DNA of 64,000 bases, taken from Paracoccaceae bacterium. GTDB taxonomy: Bacteria > Pseudomonadota > Alphaproteobacteria > Rhodobacterales > Rhodobacteraceae. Shown here one piece after another: positions 53,274 to 61,830 of this stretch (position 1 is the first letter of the stretch; every line of letters begins with the position of its first letter). The notes below the pieces were generated by a model. That model ran no database searches. It saw only the letters and a program-made list of their open reading frames with translations, and was not told the origin of the DNA. The stretch spans positions 144,511 through 208,510 of the forward strand of contig JAMWZC010000003.1 in NCBI GenBank assembly GCA_024304985.1. The letters run 5' to 3'. A program made the translations under genes and the position numbers.

Positions 53274-54749
53274 ATGAAAGATTTCAGAGTTTCATGCCAT
53301 ATGATGCAAAAGAATGAGCGAACGCTTCTTGAGCCGTGGATACGCCACCACGCGCGTATATTTGGACTAGAGAACCTATATATCTTTGACAATGGCTCAA
53401 CAGACAATCACGTAATTGACACCTTAAAAAAATATCAAGAAATGGGTTTAAATGTCGAACTCAAATACAATAATCACTCTGACTTTGAGAGTAAAGGTGA
53501 AATAATATCAAGAAGTATCCAGGAAGAAAATGATAAAAAACATTACAACTTCAGTTTTCCGATGGACTGTGATGAATTTATCGGTGTCAATACAAATTCC
53601 TCAATTTCAATTCAACCAGATGCTATTCTTTCAGGCCTTTCGGATGTGTTCGAATCAAAAGGTCCAATTCAAGTAGAAAGCTTTCTGTTTAACAACCCAT
53701 ACATCGAATACGAATTCCTAAAGAACGAAAAGCCGCAGAAGTTTTTCTTTGCTGAGGACTCCTGCCTATCGCTCGATATCGGGTTTCATTTTCCAAAATC
53801 AAAGTACACAACCGATATATCAACGAGCCGAATTATATACTTTCACTTTCACAATCGTCGATTCAATGAGTTCATTTTCCATGCTTTGCAGAAAATCGCC
53901 CCACGCTCAGGTGGTGGCGCGTATGATTTAATCATTGACTTCTTAGCAATGCGTGGCGCTGGACATCATGTTATAGAGAAGATGACGATGTCGGAAGGAG
54001 ATTACATCAAAGAATTCATTTATTCAAGAAACATACCCTTCCCCGTTTCAGAGGTTTTAAGATACTCTGATCTCGAGGAAAGCGTTGGCGTGAGTATTTA
54101 TAATATTCTCAAGCAGAATGATTTGCATTTTTCCCAAACCGAGTCAGTTCTAAACTTTCTTGAAAGCAAAAGGACGTCCCAGCGCCACGCCGCTGAGCAG
54201 CCGAGCGGGAAATACACAAAACCTATCAATCGAGATCAGGCTATCAAACGTATTTACTCAAATTCTGACTGCATTCTGGAGTATCGCAGCCAGGACATAT
54301 CAACCTCGAATACAGAGTGGATTGATAAATCTTTCTATGTTGTATCATGCGCCAATCAGCATCACCAAGTCTCTGAAAATATCCATCATTTCGTTGTCAA
54401 CATAGGCACTACAAAAGAGTGGGGGTATCCAATTGATGAAGGACGCCGGGATTCATGGCCAGACTACTCTTTAGCCATTTGGGATTGCCGTGACCTACCA
54501 CACCCCAGTGTTGTACTTATAGCTGGCAGATTTCGCGTTGCTTGTTTTCTTGCGACAATGATGAACATCCGAAGACCAACAACTGTTTTGTTCGATGACT
54601 ATACAGACAGACCCCATTACCATGTCGTTGAAGAGTTTTTCGTGCCCGTCCAAACCGTAGGCCGAATGGCAGTTTTCGAGGTCCGGCCGCGCGCGCTGCA
54701 TCCCTCTGAACTCCGAAAATTTGCAAGTTACTTCTTTAATCCCGAGTAA
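53274..54749 (+). CDS. Fusion of GT2-like glycosyltransferase with a C-terminal Rossmann-like domain
   Basis: 491 residues in strikingly AT-rich DNA. The N-terminal part (1-240) is of the glycosyltransferase family 2_4/92 type: RVSCHMMQKNERTLLEPWIRHH, IFDNGSTDN (residues 38-45) and DCDEF (98-102) as the metal site. A linker follows. The C-terminal 170 residues (SFYVVSCANQ onward) contain VVLIAGRFRVACFLATMM and LFDDYTDRPHYHVVEEF. I associate that domain with other Rhodobacterales surface proteins, but its function is unknown. GAAGAGGCGAAG precedes the ATG. It probably adds a sugar in the polysaccharide locus. Confidence 0.75.
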   Translation: MKDFRVSCHMMQKNERTLLEPWIRHHARIFGLENLYIFDNGSTDNHVIDTLKKYQEMGLNVELKYNNHSDFESKGEIISRSIQEENDKKHYNFSFPMDCDEFIGVNTNSSISIQPDAILSGLSDVFESKGPIQVESFLFNNPYIEYEFLKNEKPQKFFFAEDSCLSLDIGFHFPKSKYTTDISTSRIIYFHFHNRRFNEFIFHALQKIAPRSGGGAYDLIIDFLAMRGAGHHVIEKMTMSEGDYIKEFIYSRNIPFPVSEVLRYSDLEESVGVSIYNILKQNDLHFSQTESVLNFLESKRTSQRHAAEQPSGKYTKPINRDQAIKRIYSNSDCILEYRSQDISTSNTEWIDKSFYVVSCANQHHQVSENIHHFVVNIGTTKEWGYPIDEGRRDSWPDYSLAIWDCRDLPHPSVVLIAGRFRVACFLATMMNIRRPTTVLFDDYTDRPHYHVVEEFFVPVQTVGRMAVFEVRPRALHPSELRKFASYFFNPE

Positions 54750-54776
54750 GCAGCACTGGCATCACCCCCCTTGCAA

Positions 54777-54809
54777 CATGCCCCCCGATCCGACACATCT
54801 GGGGGCATG
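54777..54809 (+). promoter_or_regulatory. Hairpin burying the start site of the ModE-like gene
   Basis: CATGCCCCC and GGGGGCATG form a perfect 9-bp inverted repeat with a 15-base loop. The right arm contains the GGGGG purine run and the ATG (54807), so in mRNA the ribosome site would be closed. Alternatively it is a DNA operator. Confidence 0.5.
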
Positions 54810-55214
54810 AGCCAGCCGCCCGACCCTGCTCCTGACACCCCGGCGCATCCGCGTCTGCGCATCCGCATCGTCTTTGGCGAGGCCGAGATGATCGGCCCCG
54901 GCAAGGCCGAGTTGCTGGAACGGCTGGACCGGACCGGCTCCATCGCGGCGGCGGGGCGCGAGATGGGGATGAGTTACAAGCGCGCCTGGGAGTTGATCAG
55001 CACCCTGAACGCCATGTTCCGCGACCCGCTCGTCTCCAGCACGCGCGGCGGGACAGGCGGCGGCGGGGCGGTGCTGACACCCAACGGGCGGCGCGTGCTG
55101 GCGCTCTACCGCGCGTTCGAGGTCGAGGCCGCCGCGGCCGGTGCCGACAGGCTGCAGGACCTGCGCGCCCTGCTCTCGGAGGCCCCGGACAGGGATATTC
55201 CCGACGGAAAATAA
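54807..55214 (+). CDS. ModE-type winged-helix regulator (DNA-binding domain only)
   Basis: 135 residues. RIVFGEAEMIGPGKAELLERLDRTGSIAAAGREMGMSYKRAWEL is the ModE N-terminal domain (residues about 21-65). The two molybdate-binding TOBE domains of full ModE (about 260 residues) are missing, so molybdate must be sensed differently or by another protein. It is first in line with modABC and probably regulates them. The ATG at 54807 is preferred over TTG at 54771. Confidence 0.85.
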   Translation: MSQPPDPAPDTPAHPRLRIRIVFGEAEMIGPGKAELLERLDRTGSIAAAGREMGMSYKRAWELISTLNAMFRDPLVSSTRGGTGGGGAVLTPNGRRVLALYRAFEVEAAAAGADRLQDLRALLSEAPDRDIPDGK

Positions 55215-55278
55215 CGCTTGCCCCGGCCCGTCCCCTCCTGCGATATGTTTCACGGACCATATCAACCCGGAGCCCCTC

Positions 55279-56049
55279 ATGCCCCTCGTCCGCCGCCCGG
55301 TTCTGGCCACGCTGATGGCCCTGACCCTCGCAGCCGCCCCCCTGCGCGCCGGGGCCGATGTGACCGTCTTCGCCGCCGCCAGCCTGACCACCGCGCTGGA
55401 CCGCGTCGCCGCCGCCTGGACCGCACAGACTGGCCAGACCGCCACCCTGTCCTATGCCGGATCATCCGCCCTCGCGCGCCAGATCCAGCAAGGCGCGCCC
55501 GCCGATATCTTCATCTCGGCCAGCACCGACTGGATCGAGGCGCTCGCAGCCTCGGGCGACCTGCGGCCCGGCACCCGCCGCGACATCCTCGGCAACAGGC
55601 TGGTGCTGATCGCCCACGGGCCGGACGCGCCCCCCGTGACCCTCGACGCGACCCTCGATCTGCCGGCGCTGCTGCGGGGCGGCCGGCTGGCCATGGCGCT
55701 GGTCGATGCCGTGCCCGCCGGCGTCTATGGCAAGGCGGCGCTGACCCATCTGGGGCTCTGGGATGCCGTCGCCCCCCAGGTCGCGCAGGCCGACAACGTG
55801 CGCGCCGCCCTTGCTTTCGTGGCCAGGGCCGAGGCCCCCTTGGGCATCGTCTATGCCACCGATGCGGCGGCCGAGGACAGGGTGACGGTCATCGGCACCT
55901 TCCCGGCGGACAGCCACGCACCGATCACCTATCCCGCCGCGATCACCGCGCAAAGCGACAGCCCCCAGGCCCATGCCTTCCTCGCCTTCCTCGCCTCGGA
56001 CAGCGCCCGCCCGATCTGGCAGGATCACGGCTTCACCGTGCTTGACTGA
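55279..56049 (+). CDS. modA: Molybdate ABC transporter, periplasmic binding protein
   Basis: 256 residues. Signal peptide with a clear hydrophobic run (LATLMALTLAAAPLRAGA). VTVFAAASLTTALDRVA and the following YAGSSALARQIQQGAPADIFISAS are the ModA oxyanion-binding blocks (Ser and Tyr contacts). GGAG precedes the ATG. It binds molybdate or tungstate in the periplasm and delivers it to ModB. Confidence 0.93.
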   Translation: MPLVRRPVLATLMALTLAAAPLRAGADVTVFAAASLTTALDRVAAAWTAQTGQTATLSYAGSSALARQIQQGAPADIFISASTDWIEALAASGDLRPGTRRDILGNRLVLIAHGPDAPPVTLDATLDLPALLRGGRLAMALVDAVPAGVYGKAALTHLGLWDAVAPQVAQADNVRAALAFVARAEAPLGIVYATDAAAEDRVTVIGTFPADSHAPITYPAAITAQSDSPQAHAFLAFLASDSARPIWQDHGFTVLD

Positions 56050-56076
56050 CCCGGATGACTGAGGCAGGCACGCGGA

Positions 56077-56787
56077 ATGATTGATGCCCTGACCAACTGG
56101 CTGGGACCGGCAGAATGGCAAGCCGTCCGGCTCAGCCTGTCGGTCTCGTTCTGGGCCACGCTGGCCAGCCTGCCCTTGGGCATTTTCATCGCCTATGCAC
56201 TGGCGCGCTGGTCGTTTCCGGGCAAGCAGATCCTGAACGGGATCGTGCATCTGCCGCTGATCCTGCCACCGGTGGTGACAGGGTATCTGCTGCTCATCAC
56301 CTTCGGACGACGCGGGATGGTGGGTCAGTTTCTGGATCAATGGTTCGGCATCGTGCTGTCCTTCCGCTGGACCGGGGCCGCCCTTGCCGCCGCGATCATG
56401 GCCTTTCCCCTGATGGTGCGCGCCATCCGTCTGGCGATCGAGGCGGTGGACCCCAAGCTGGAAGCCGCCGCCAGCACGCTGGGCGCGTCGCGGCTGTGGG
56501 TCTTTGCCACCGTCACCCTGCCCCTGATCCTGCCGGGGATCGTGGCGGGGGCGATCCTCGCCTTTGCCAAGGCGATGGGGGAATTCGGGGCCACCATCAC
56601 CTTCGTGTCCAACATCCCCGGCGAGACGCAGACCATTCCCTCCGCCATCTACGCCTTTCTGCAGGTGCCGGGCGGCGAGGACGCGGCCAGCCGTCTGGTC
56701 CTCATCGCCGTGGCCATCGCCATGGCCGCGCTGCTGCTGTCCGAGATGGTGGGCCGTCGCGTCGCCCGCATGGTGGCCGGATCATGA
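56077..56787 (+). CDS. modB: Molybdate ABC transporter, permease
   Basis: 236 residues with about five to six helices. The EAA loop is EAAASTLGASRLWVFATVTLPLI, followed by AFAKAMGEFGATITF, which is typical of ModB/CysTW permeases. Its stop overlaps the modC start as ATGA. Confidence 0.93.
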   Translation: MIDALTNWLGPAEWQAVRLSLSVSFWATLASLPLGIFIAYALARWSFPGKQILNGIVHLPLILPPVVTGYLLLITFGRRGMVGQFLDQWFGIVLSFRWTGAALAAAIMAFPLMVRAIRLAIEAVDPKLEAAASTLGASRLWVFATVTLPLILPGIVAGAILAFAKAMGEFGATITFVSNIPGETQTIPSAIYAFLQVPGGEDAASRLVLIAVAIAMAALLLSEMVGRRVARMVAGS

Positions 56788-57878
56788 CGCTGTCTGTCGC
56801 CATCCGCCACGGCTTTCCCGGCTTCGATCTGGATGTCAGCTTCGAGGCCCCTGCCGGCGTGACGGTGCTGTTCGGCCCGTCTGGGTCAGGCAAGACCACG
56901 CTGATCAATGCCATGGCGGGTCTGTTGCGCCCCCGCATGGGACGCATCGCCGTGGACGACTGGGTGCTGCTGGACACGCAAGCGCACCGCATCCTGCCGC
57001 CACACCGCCGCAGGCTGGGCTATATCTTTCAGGAAGGCCGGTTGTTTCCCCATCTGACCGTCCGGCAGAACCTGCATTACGGCCGCTGGTTCGCCCCCCG
57101 CGATGCGCGCCACGAAAACCCCGCCCGCGTGATCGAGATGCTGGGCATCGGCCATCTGCTGGACCGCCGCCCCGGTGCGCTGTCGGGGGGCGAGAAACAG
57201 CGCGTCGCCATCGGCCGCGCCCTGCTGGCCGCGCCGAAACTGATCCTCGCCGATGAACCGCTGGCCGCGCTGGACGAGGCGCGCAAGGCCGAGATCCTGC
57301 CCTATTTCGAACGCCTGCGCGACGAGGTGGCGGTGCCCATCCTCTATGTCAGCCATGCCCTGCCCGAAGTGGCGCGGCTGGCCACCACCGTTGTGGCGCT
57401 CCGTCAGGGGCGCGTGGTCGCCACGGGCCCCGCAGCACAGGTCCTGGGCGATACGGCGGCGGTCGGCGCGCGGGCCGCAGCCTCGACCCTCACCGCCCGC
57501 GTCGTCACGCATCACGCCGACGGGCTCACCGAACTCATCACCGCCGCAGGTCCCCTATGGCTGCCACGGGTCGAGGATGCGCCCGGAACCACCCTGCGTG
57601 TCCGCATCCTCGCCCACGAGGTGATCCTGTCCCGCGCCCGGCCCGAGGGTCTCTCTGCGCTGAACATCCTGCCGGGCACCATCACCCGCATCCATCAGGG
57701 CGAAGGACCGGGCGCGGTGGTCCATCTCGCCATCGGCTCCGAGGATATCCTGATCCGCATCACCCGCCGCGCCTGCGCCACGCTGGACCTCAAACCCGGC
57801 GACAGCGCCCATGCCATCCTCAAGTCCATGTCCGTGGCCCGCGACCGCATCTGGACCGCCACCGGCCCGGACCTCTGA
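56784..57878 (+). CDS. modC: Molybdate ABC transporter, ATPase
   Basis: 364 residues. Walker A FGPSGSGKTTLINAMAGLL, Q-loop YIFQEGRLFPHL, signature LSGGEKQRVAIGRAL, Walker B LILADEPLAALD. A C-terminal TOBE/MOP domain (about 290-355) binds oxyanions and may give feedback inhibition. It is preceded by modB with ATGA overlap. Confidence 0.95.
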   Translation: MTLSVAIRHGFPGFDLDVSFEAPAGVTVLFGPSGSGKTTLINAMAGLLRPRMGRIAVDDWVLLDTQAHRILPPHRRRLGYIFQEGRLFPHLTVRQNLHYGRWFAPRDARHENPARVIEMLGIGHLLDRRPGALSGGEKQRVAIGRALLAAPKLILADEPLAALDEARKAEILPYFERLRDEVAVPILYVSHALPEVARLATTVVALRQGRVVATGPAAQVLGDTAAVGARAAASTLTARVVTHHADGLTELITAAGPLWLPRVEDAPGTTLRVRILAHEVILSRARPEGLSALNILPGTITRIHQGEGPGAVVHLAIGSEDILIRITRRACATLDLKPGDSAHAILKSMSVARDRIWTATGPDL

Positions 57879-58041
57879 CCCGCCCGCCCACGACCACGCA
57901 GCTCCAAGGCGAATGCGCCACAGTCACCCGCGCAAGGCGGGCCGCTGTCACCCTGACTCTGGATATGCCCGCACCTATGCGCTATTTTCAACCAACCCGC
58001 GCGACCCGCCCTGCCATGATCACCACCAAGGATTTCCGGAT

Positions 58042-58518
58042 GTGACCGTCCAGAACATCAAACAGCTGCCGCTCCGGCTCCAGACAGCGCATAAAAGCGA
58101 TGTCCGGACCCAGTTCGCTGCGCTCTGCTACCGGGTGGTCAAGGACAAGACACAGATCCTGCTCGTCACCAGCCGCGGCTCGGGCCGCTGGATCGTGCCC
58201 AAGGGCTGGCCGATGGACGGCGTCACCCCCGCCCGCGCCGCCATGACCGAAGCCTGGGAGGAAGCGGGCGTCGAGGGGCAGTCCATCGACGTCTGCCTCG
58301 GCATGTTCTCCTACTCCAAGATGCTCGGCCCCGATGCGCTGCTGCCCTGCGTCGCGATGGTCTATCCCGTGCGGGTGCGCGAACTGGCCGCCGACTACCC
58401 CGAATCCGGGATGCGCCAACGCAAATGGTTCAGCCAGAAGAAGGCCGCCAAGGCGATACAGGAACCCGAACTGGCCCAGATCATCAAAAGCTTCGACCCC
58501 CGCAAGCTCAAGCGCTGA
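58042..58518 (+). CDS. Nudix hydrolase (DIPP-like)
   Basis: 158 residues with GTG start and AAGGA nine bases upstream; no in-frame ATG exists nearby. The Nudix box runs GWPMDGVTPARAAMTEAWEEAG, keeping the core Glu residues (EAWEE) but with Val and Thr where the canonical box has Glu and Arg. TSRGSGRWIVPKG precedes it, as in diphosphoinositol polyphosphate phosphatase-like proteins, which may cleave dinucleotide polyphosphates in bacteria. Confidence 0.82.
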   Translation: MTVQNIKQLPLRLQTAHKSDVRTQFAALCYRVVKDKTQILLVTSRGSGRWIVPKGWPMDGVTPARAAMTEAWEEAGVEGQSIDVCLGMFSYSKMLGPDALLPCVAMVYPVRVRELAADYPESGMRQRKWFSQKKAAKAIQEPELAQIIKSFDPRKLKR

Positions 58519-58632
58519 CTTGAATTCACCCGCCAAGCCGTTATCTGTTCACCACACGATCCCGGCGCCTCGGCCTGCCGGCCCCCGGCACACAGGGGCA
58601 CAGGGCCGCGCCTTCACCGCAGAGCAGGCCAG

Positions 58633-59082
58633 ATGATCCAGTTCTCGCTCAGATGCAGCAATGACCACCGCTTCGACAGCTGGTTTCAGTCCTCGGATGC
58701 CTATGACAAGCTGGAACGCGCGGGCATGGTCACCTGCGTGATCTGCGGCGTCACCTCGGTGTCCAAGGCCGTGATGGCCCCCCGCGTGCGCCCCGCACGC
58801 GACGCGGCCCCGGTCCCGGTCCCTGCGGCCCCGACCGTCCCGGCAAACGCCGCGCCCGCCACCCCCGCCGCACAGGCGCTGGCCGCGCTCAAGAACCATA
58901 TCGAAACCCATTCCGACTATGTCGGACAGGATTTCGCGCGCGAAGCCCGCGCCATCCATGACGGAACCGCCCCCGACCGCGCCATCTATGGCGAAGCCCG
59001 CCCCGAAGACGCCCGCCGCCTGATCGAGGACGGGGTGCCCATCGCGCCGCTGCCCTTCATCCCGCGCCGCAAGACCAACTGA
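58633..59082 (+). CDS. DUF1178 family protein
   Basis: 149 residues. FSLRCSNDHRFDSWFQSSDAY and CVICGVTSVSKAVMAPRV give two cysteine pairs, probably a zinc ribbon. A Pro/Ala-rich linker follows, then a helical C-terminus (ALAALKNHIETHSDYVGQDF) ending in RRRKTN-like basic residues. The family is widespread in alphaproteobacteria and of unknown role. Confidence 0.85.
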   Translation: MIQFSLRCSNDHRFDSWFQSSDAYDKLERAGMVTCVICGVTSVSKAVMAPRVRPARDAAPVPVPAAPTVPANAAPATPAAQALAALKNHIETHSDYVGQDFAREARAIHDGTAPDRAIYGEARPEDARRLIEDGVPIAPLPFIPRRKTN

Positions 59083-59104
59083 CCCAAGGAAGGCGCTCGC
59101 GCAC

Positions 59105-59752
59105 ATGCATATCGTCATCACCGGCGCAAGCCGCGGCATCGGCGCCGCCCTGCGCGCGCAGTATCTGGCACAGGGACATCAGGTCACCGGCACATCGCGC
59201 AGCGGCTACAAGGATCTGATCCAGCTCGACGTGACCGACCCCGCCGCCCATGCGCGTCTGGCCCAAACAATCAAGGATCAGCCCGTCGATCTTCTGATCT
59301 GCAACGCGGGCATCTATGCCGACAAGGGCCAGAGCCTTGATGACGGCTATCCGGCCGCCCTCTGGGCCGACACCTTCGCCACCAATGTCACCGGCGTCTT
59401 TCTCGCGGTGCAGGCCCTCTTGCCGAATCTGGCCCGCGCGCAAATGCCCAAGATCGCCATCATCTCCTCGCAGATGGCCAGCGACACCCGCGCGCCGGGG
59501 GGCAGCTATATCTACCGCGCCTCCAAAGCCGCCGCCCTGAACCTTGGCCGCAACCTCTCCGCCGATCTGGCCCCGCGCGGCATCGCCGTGGGCATCTACC
59601 ACCCCGGATGGGTGCAGACCGACATGGGCGGCGCGGGTGCCGACATCACCGTGGATCAATCCGCCACCGGGCTGGCGGCGCGCTTCGACGCCCTTGGTCT
59701 GGACACCACAGGCTGCTTCGAAACATGGGACGGGCGCGCCCATCCCTACTAG
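59105..59752 (+). CDS. Short-chain dehydrogenase/reductase (SDR) family protein
   Basis: 215 residues, classical SDR. IVITGASRGIGAALRAQYL binds the nucleotide; YRASKAAALNLGRNL supplies Tyr and Lys, with ISSQMASD the Ser. CNAGIYAD is the NAG motif. The substrate is unknown. Confidence 0.85.
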   Translation: MHIVITGASRGIGAALRAQYLAQGHQVTGTSRSGYKDLIQLDVTDPAAHARLAQTIKDQPVDLLICNAGIYADKGQSLDDGYPAALWADTFATNVTGVFLAVQALLPNLARAQMPKIAIISSQMASDTRAPGGSYIYRASKAAALNLGRNLSADLAPRGIAVGIYHPGWVQTDMGGAGADITVDQSATGLAARFDALGLDTTGCFETWDGRAHPY

Positions 59753-59765
59753 GCGCGGCCCCTGT

Positions 59766-59786
59766 TTCTTCTTGCCTCAAATATCC
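59766..59786. repeat. Degenerate intergenic repeat unit
   Basis: TTCTTCTTGC, ctc, AAATATCC: same layout as the units at 22710 and 27488 with three or so base changes. It lies between converging SDR and YbjN-type genes. Confidence 0.5.
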
Positions 59787-59817
59787 TTGCGCGACCGCGC
59801 CAGCGACACAAGGCCAG

Positions 59818-60303
59818 TTACGGCACCATGTCGGTGCGAACCTCGTCCAGCACCACGCGCCACCAGTCGAACGTATCGTCAAGGTTCTTGCGGGTGACGC
59901 CACCGAACAGGTTCACATCCAGATCAATCGCCAGATCGCCGTCACTGTCCAGATACAGCGTGCCGAAACGGTTCTCGTCATTCCATGCGCTGACAAGCGA
60001 GGCATCAGGACGGATGCCCGCGAAATAGGTCGTGAACTGGATCGACGAACAATCCTTCCCCGCCTCGCACCCATAGAAAAAGACGGTATAGGCTTGCCCG
60101 TCGATCCGGCCCTTGATCATCGGATCACCCACCGAATCCACATCCAGCATGGCCGAGCCATAGCCCTGCGCGATATTCAGGATCGCCGCCGGGTCGGACC
60201 CGTCCAGCAGATCGGTCGCGGATTGCGCCATGGCCGAAACAGGCAGGGCCAGCCCCGCCACAAGAGTCAGGACCAGATGGACCGGTCTGTGCGCCAAAAT
60301 CAT
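59818..60303 (-). CDS. Secreted YbjN-domain protein
   Basis: 161 residues. A signal peptide (VLTLVAGLALPVSAMA) directs it to the periplasm. AYTVFFYGCEAGKDCSSIQF contains two cysteines likely to form a disulfide, and SAWNDENRFGTLYLDSDGDLAIDLDVNL is typical of YbjN-like proteins. AAGGAGG precedes the ATG at 60303. Function unknown; the fold resembles type III secretion chaperones. Confidence 0.8.
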   Translation of the reverse strand: MILAHRPVHLVLTLVAGLALPVSAMAQSATDLLDGSDPAAILNIAQGYGSAMLDVDSVGDPMIKGRIDGQAYTVFFYGCEAGKDCSSIQFTTYFAGIRPDASLVSAWNDENRFGTLYLDSDGDLAIDLDVNLFGGVTRKNLDDTFDWWRVVLDEVRTDMVP

Positions 60304-60476
60304 GTGATCCTCCTTGATCGCGCGCGCCCCGGCACGGGCGCGCTTTGGCGGACAGTAACGACAGCCCGGCGCGACGCGCAAGATACCGTCGCATGACAGC
60401 CCCGCCCGCATATTGATATTGCGCGCATCACGGCGACAGATTACACGCGGGCGCAACTTGCGACCAAGGACAGATC

Positions 60477-61736
60477 ATGCCCGTTCTCGTGATGAAATTC
60501 GGCGGCACGTCCGTCGCCAACCTCGACCGGATCAAGCGCGCCGCCAAGCGGGTGGGCGTGGAAGTGGCCAAGGGCTATGACGTCATCGTCATCGTCTCGG
60601 CCATGTCGGGCAAGACCAACGAGCTTGTGGGATGGGTGCAGGACATCTCGCCCTTCTACGACGCGCGCGAATATGACGCCGTGGTCTCCTCGGGCGAGAA
60701 TGTGACCGCCGGTCTGATGGCGCTGACCTTGCAGGAAATGGATATCCCTGCCCGCAGCTGGCAGGGCTGGCAGGTGCCGCTGATCACCACCTCCGCCCAT
60801 TCCGCCGCCCGGATCGAGGAAATTCCCGCCGACAACATCAATGCCAAATTCGCCGAAGGCATGAAGGTCGCGGTTGTGGCGGGTTTTCAGGGCATCTCGC
60901 CCGAAGGCCGGATCACCACGCTGGGCCGTGGCGGCTCGGACACCACCGCCGTGGCCTTTGCCGCCGCCTTTGGCGCGGAACGCTGCGACATCTATACCGA
61001 TGTGGACGGCGTCTATACGACAGACCCCCGCGTCAGCCCCAAGGCCCGCAAGCTGGACAAGATCGCCTTCGAGGAGATGCTGGAACTCGCCAGCCTCGGC
61101 GCGAAGGTGTTGCAAACCCGCTCGGTCGAACTGGCCATGCGCTACAACGTCAAGCTGCGCGTGCTCAGCTCGTTCGAGGAACCCACAGACACCGCAGGCA
61201 CGCTGGTCTGCGACGAGGAGCTTATCATGGAATCCAAAGCCGTCTCCGGTATCGCCTTCTCGCGTGACGAGGCCAAGATGACCCTCGTCACCATCGAGGA
61301 CCGCCCCGGCATCGCCGCCGCCATCTTCGGCCCCCTCGCCGATGCCGGCGTCAACGTGGACATGATCGTGCAGAACGTGTCCGAGACGAATTATCAGGGC
61401 CATGCCGGTGGCGTCACCGACATGACCTTCTCCTGCCCCATCGACCAGATGAAACGCGCCGAAAAGGCACTGGTCGAGGCGCGCGAAGCCGGGCTGATCA
61501 AATTCGACCGGCTCGAAGCCGATACCAATGTGGCCAAGGTCTCGGTCGTGGGCATCGGGATGCGCAGCCATGCCGGTGTGGCCGCCCGCATGTTCAAGAC
61601 GCTCTCGGATGAGGGGATCAACATCAAGGTCATTGCAACCTCCGAGATAAAGATTTCCGTCCTCATCGACAGGAAATACATGGAACTTGCCGTGCAGGCG
61701 CTGCATGATGCCTTCGAGTTGGAGAAATCGGCCTGA
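60477..61736 (+). CDS. lysC: Aspartate kinase
   Basis: 419 residues. It phosphorylates aspartate, the first step to lysine, threonine and methionine. KFGGTSVANLDRIK is the ATP-site entry, GRGGSDTTAVAFAAAF the substrate loop, and VDGVYTTDPRV a conserved block. Two C-terminal ACT domains (about 265-405) give feedback control. AAGGA precedes the ATG. No threonine or lysine biosynthetic gene is adjacent. Confidence 0.95.
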   Translation: MPVLVMKFGGTSVANLDRIKRAAKRVGVEVAKGYDVIVIVSAMSGKTNELVGWVQDISPFYDAREYDAVVSSGENVTAGLMALTLQEMDIPARSWQGWQVPLITTSAHSAARIEEIPADNINAKFAEGMKVAVVAGFQGISPEGRITTLGRGGSDTTAVAFAAAFGAERCDIYTDVDGVYTTDPRVSPKARKLDKIAFEEMLELASLGAKVLQTRSVELAMRYNVKLRVLSSFEEPTDTAGTLVCDEELIMESKAVSGIAFSRDEAKMTLVTIEDRPGIAAAIFGPLADAGVNVDMIVQNVSETNYQGHAGGVTDMTFSCPIDQMKRAEKALVEAREAGLIKFDRLEADTNVAKVSVVGIGMRSHAGVAARMFKTLSDEGINIKVIATSEIKISVLIDRKYMELAVQALHDAFELEKSA

Positions 61737-61764
61737 CAGCAGGCGATCGGTGGCCCCGCCCCGG

Positions 61765-61783
61765 CTGCCGGTCTGACCGGCAG
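61765..61783 (+). other. Short GC-rich hairpin between lysC and ptsP
   Basis: CTGCCGGT and ACCGGCAG pair perfectly around CTG, about 30 bases past the lysC stop. No T-run follows, so termination is doubtful. Confidence 0.3.
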
Positions 61784-61830
61784 GCCGGCTTGGACCAGCG
61801 GATCACAGGACGGGGAACAAGGCAGGCCAT

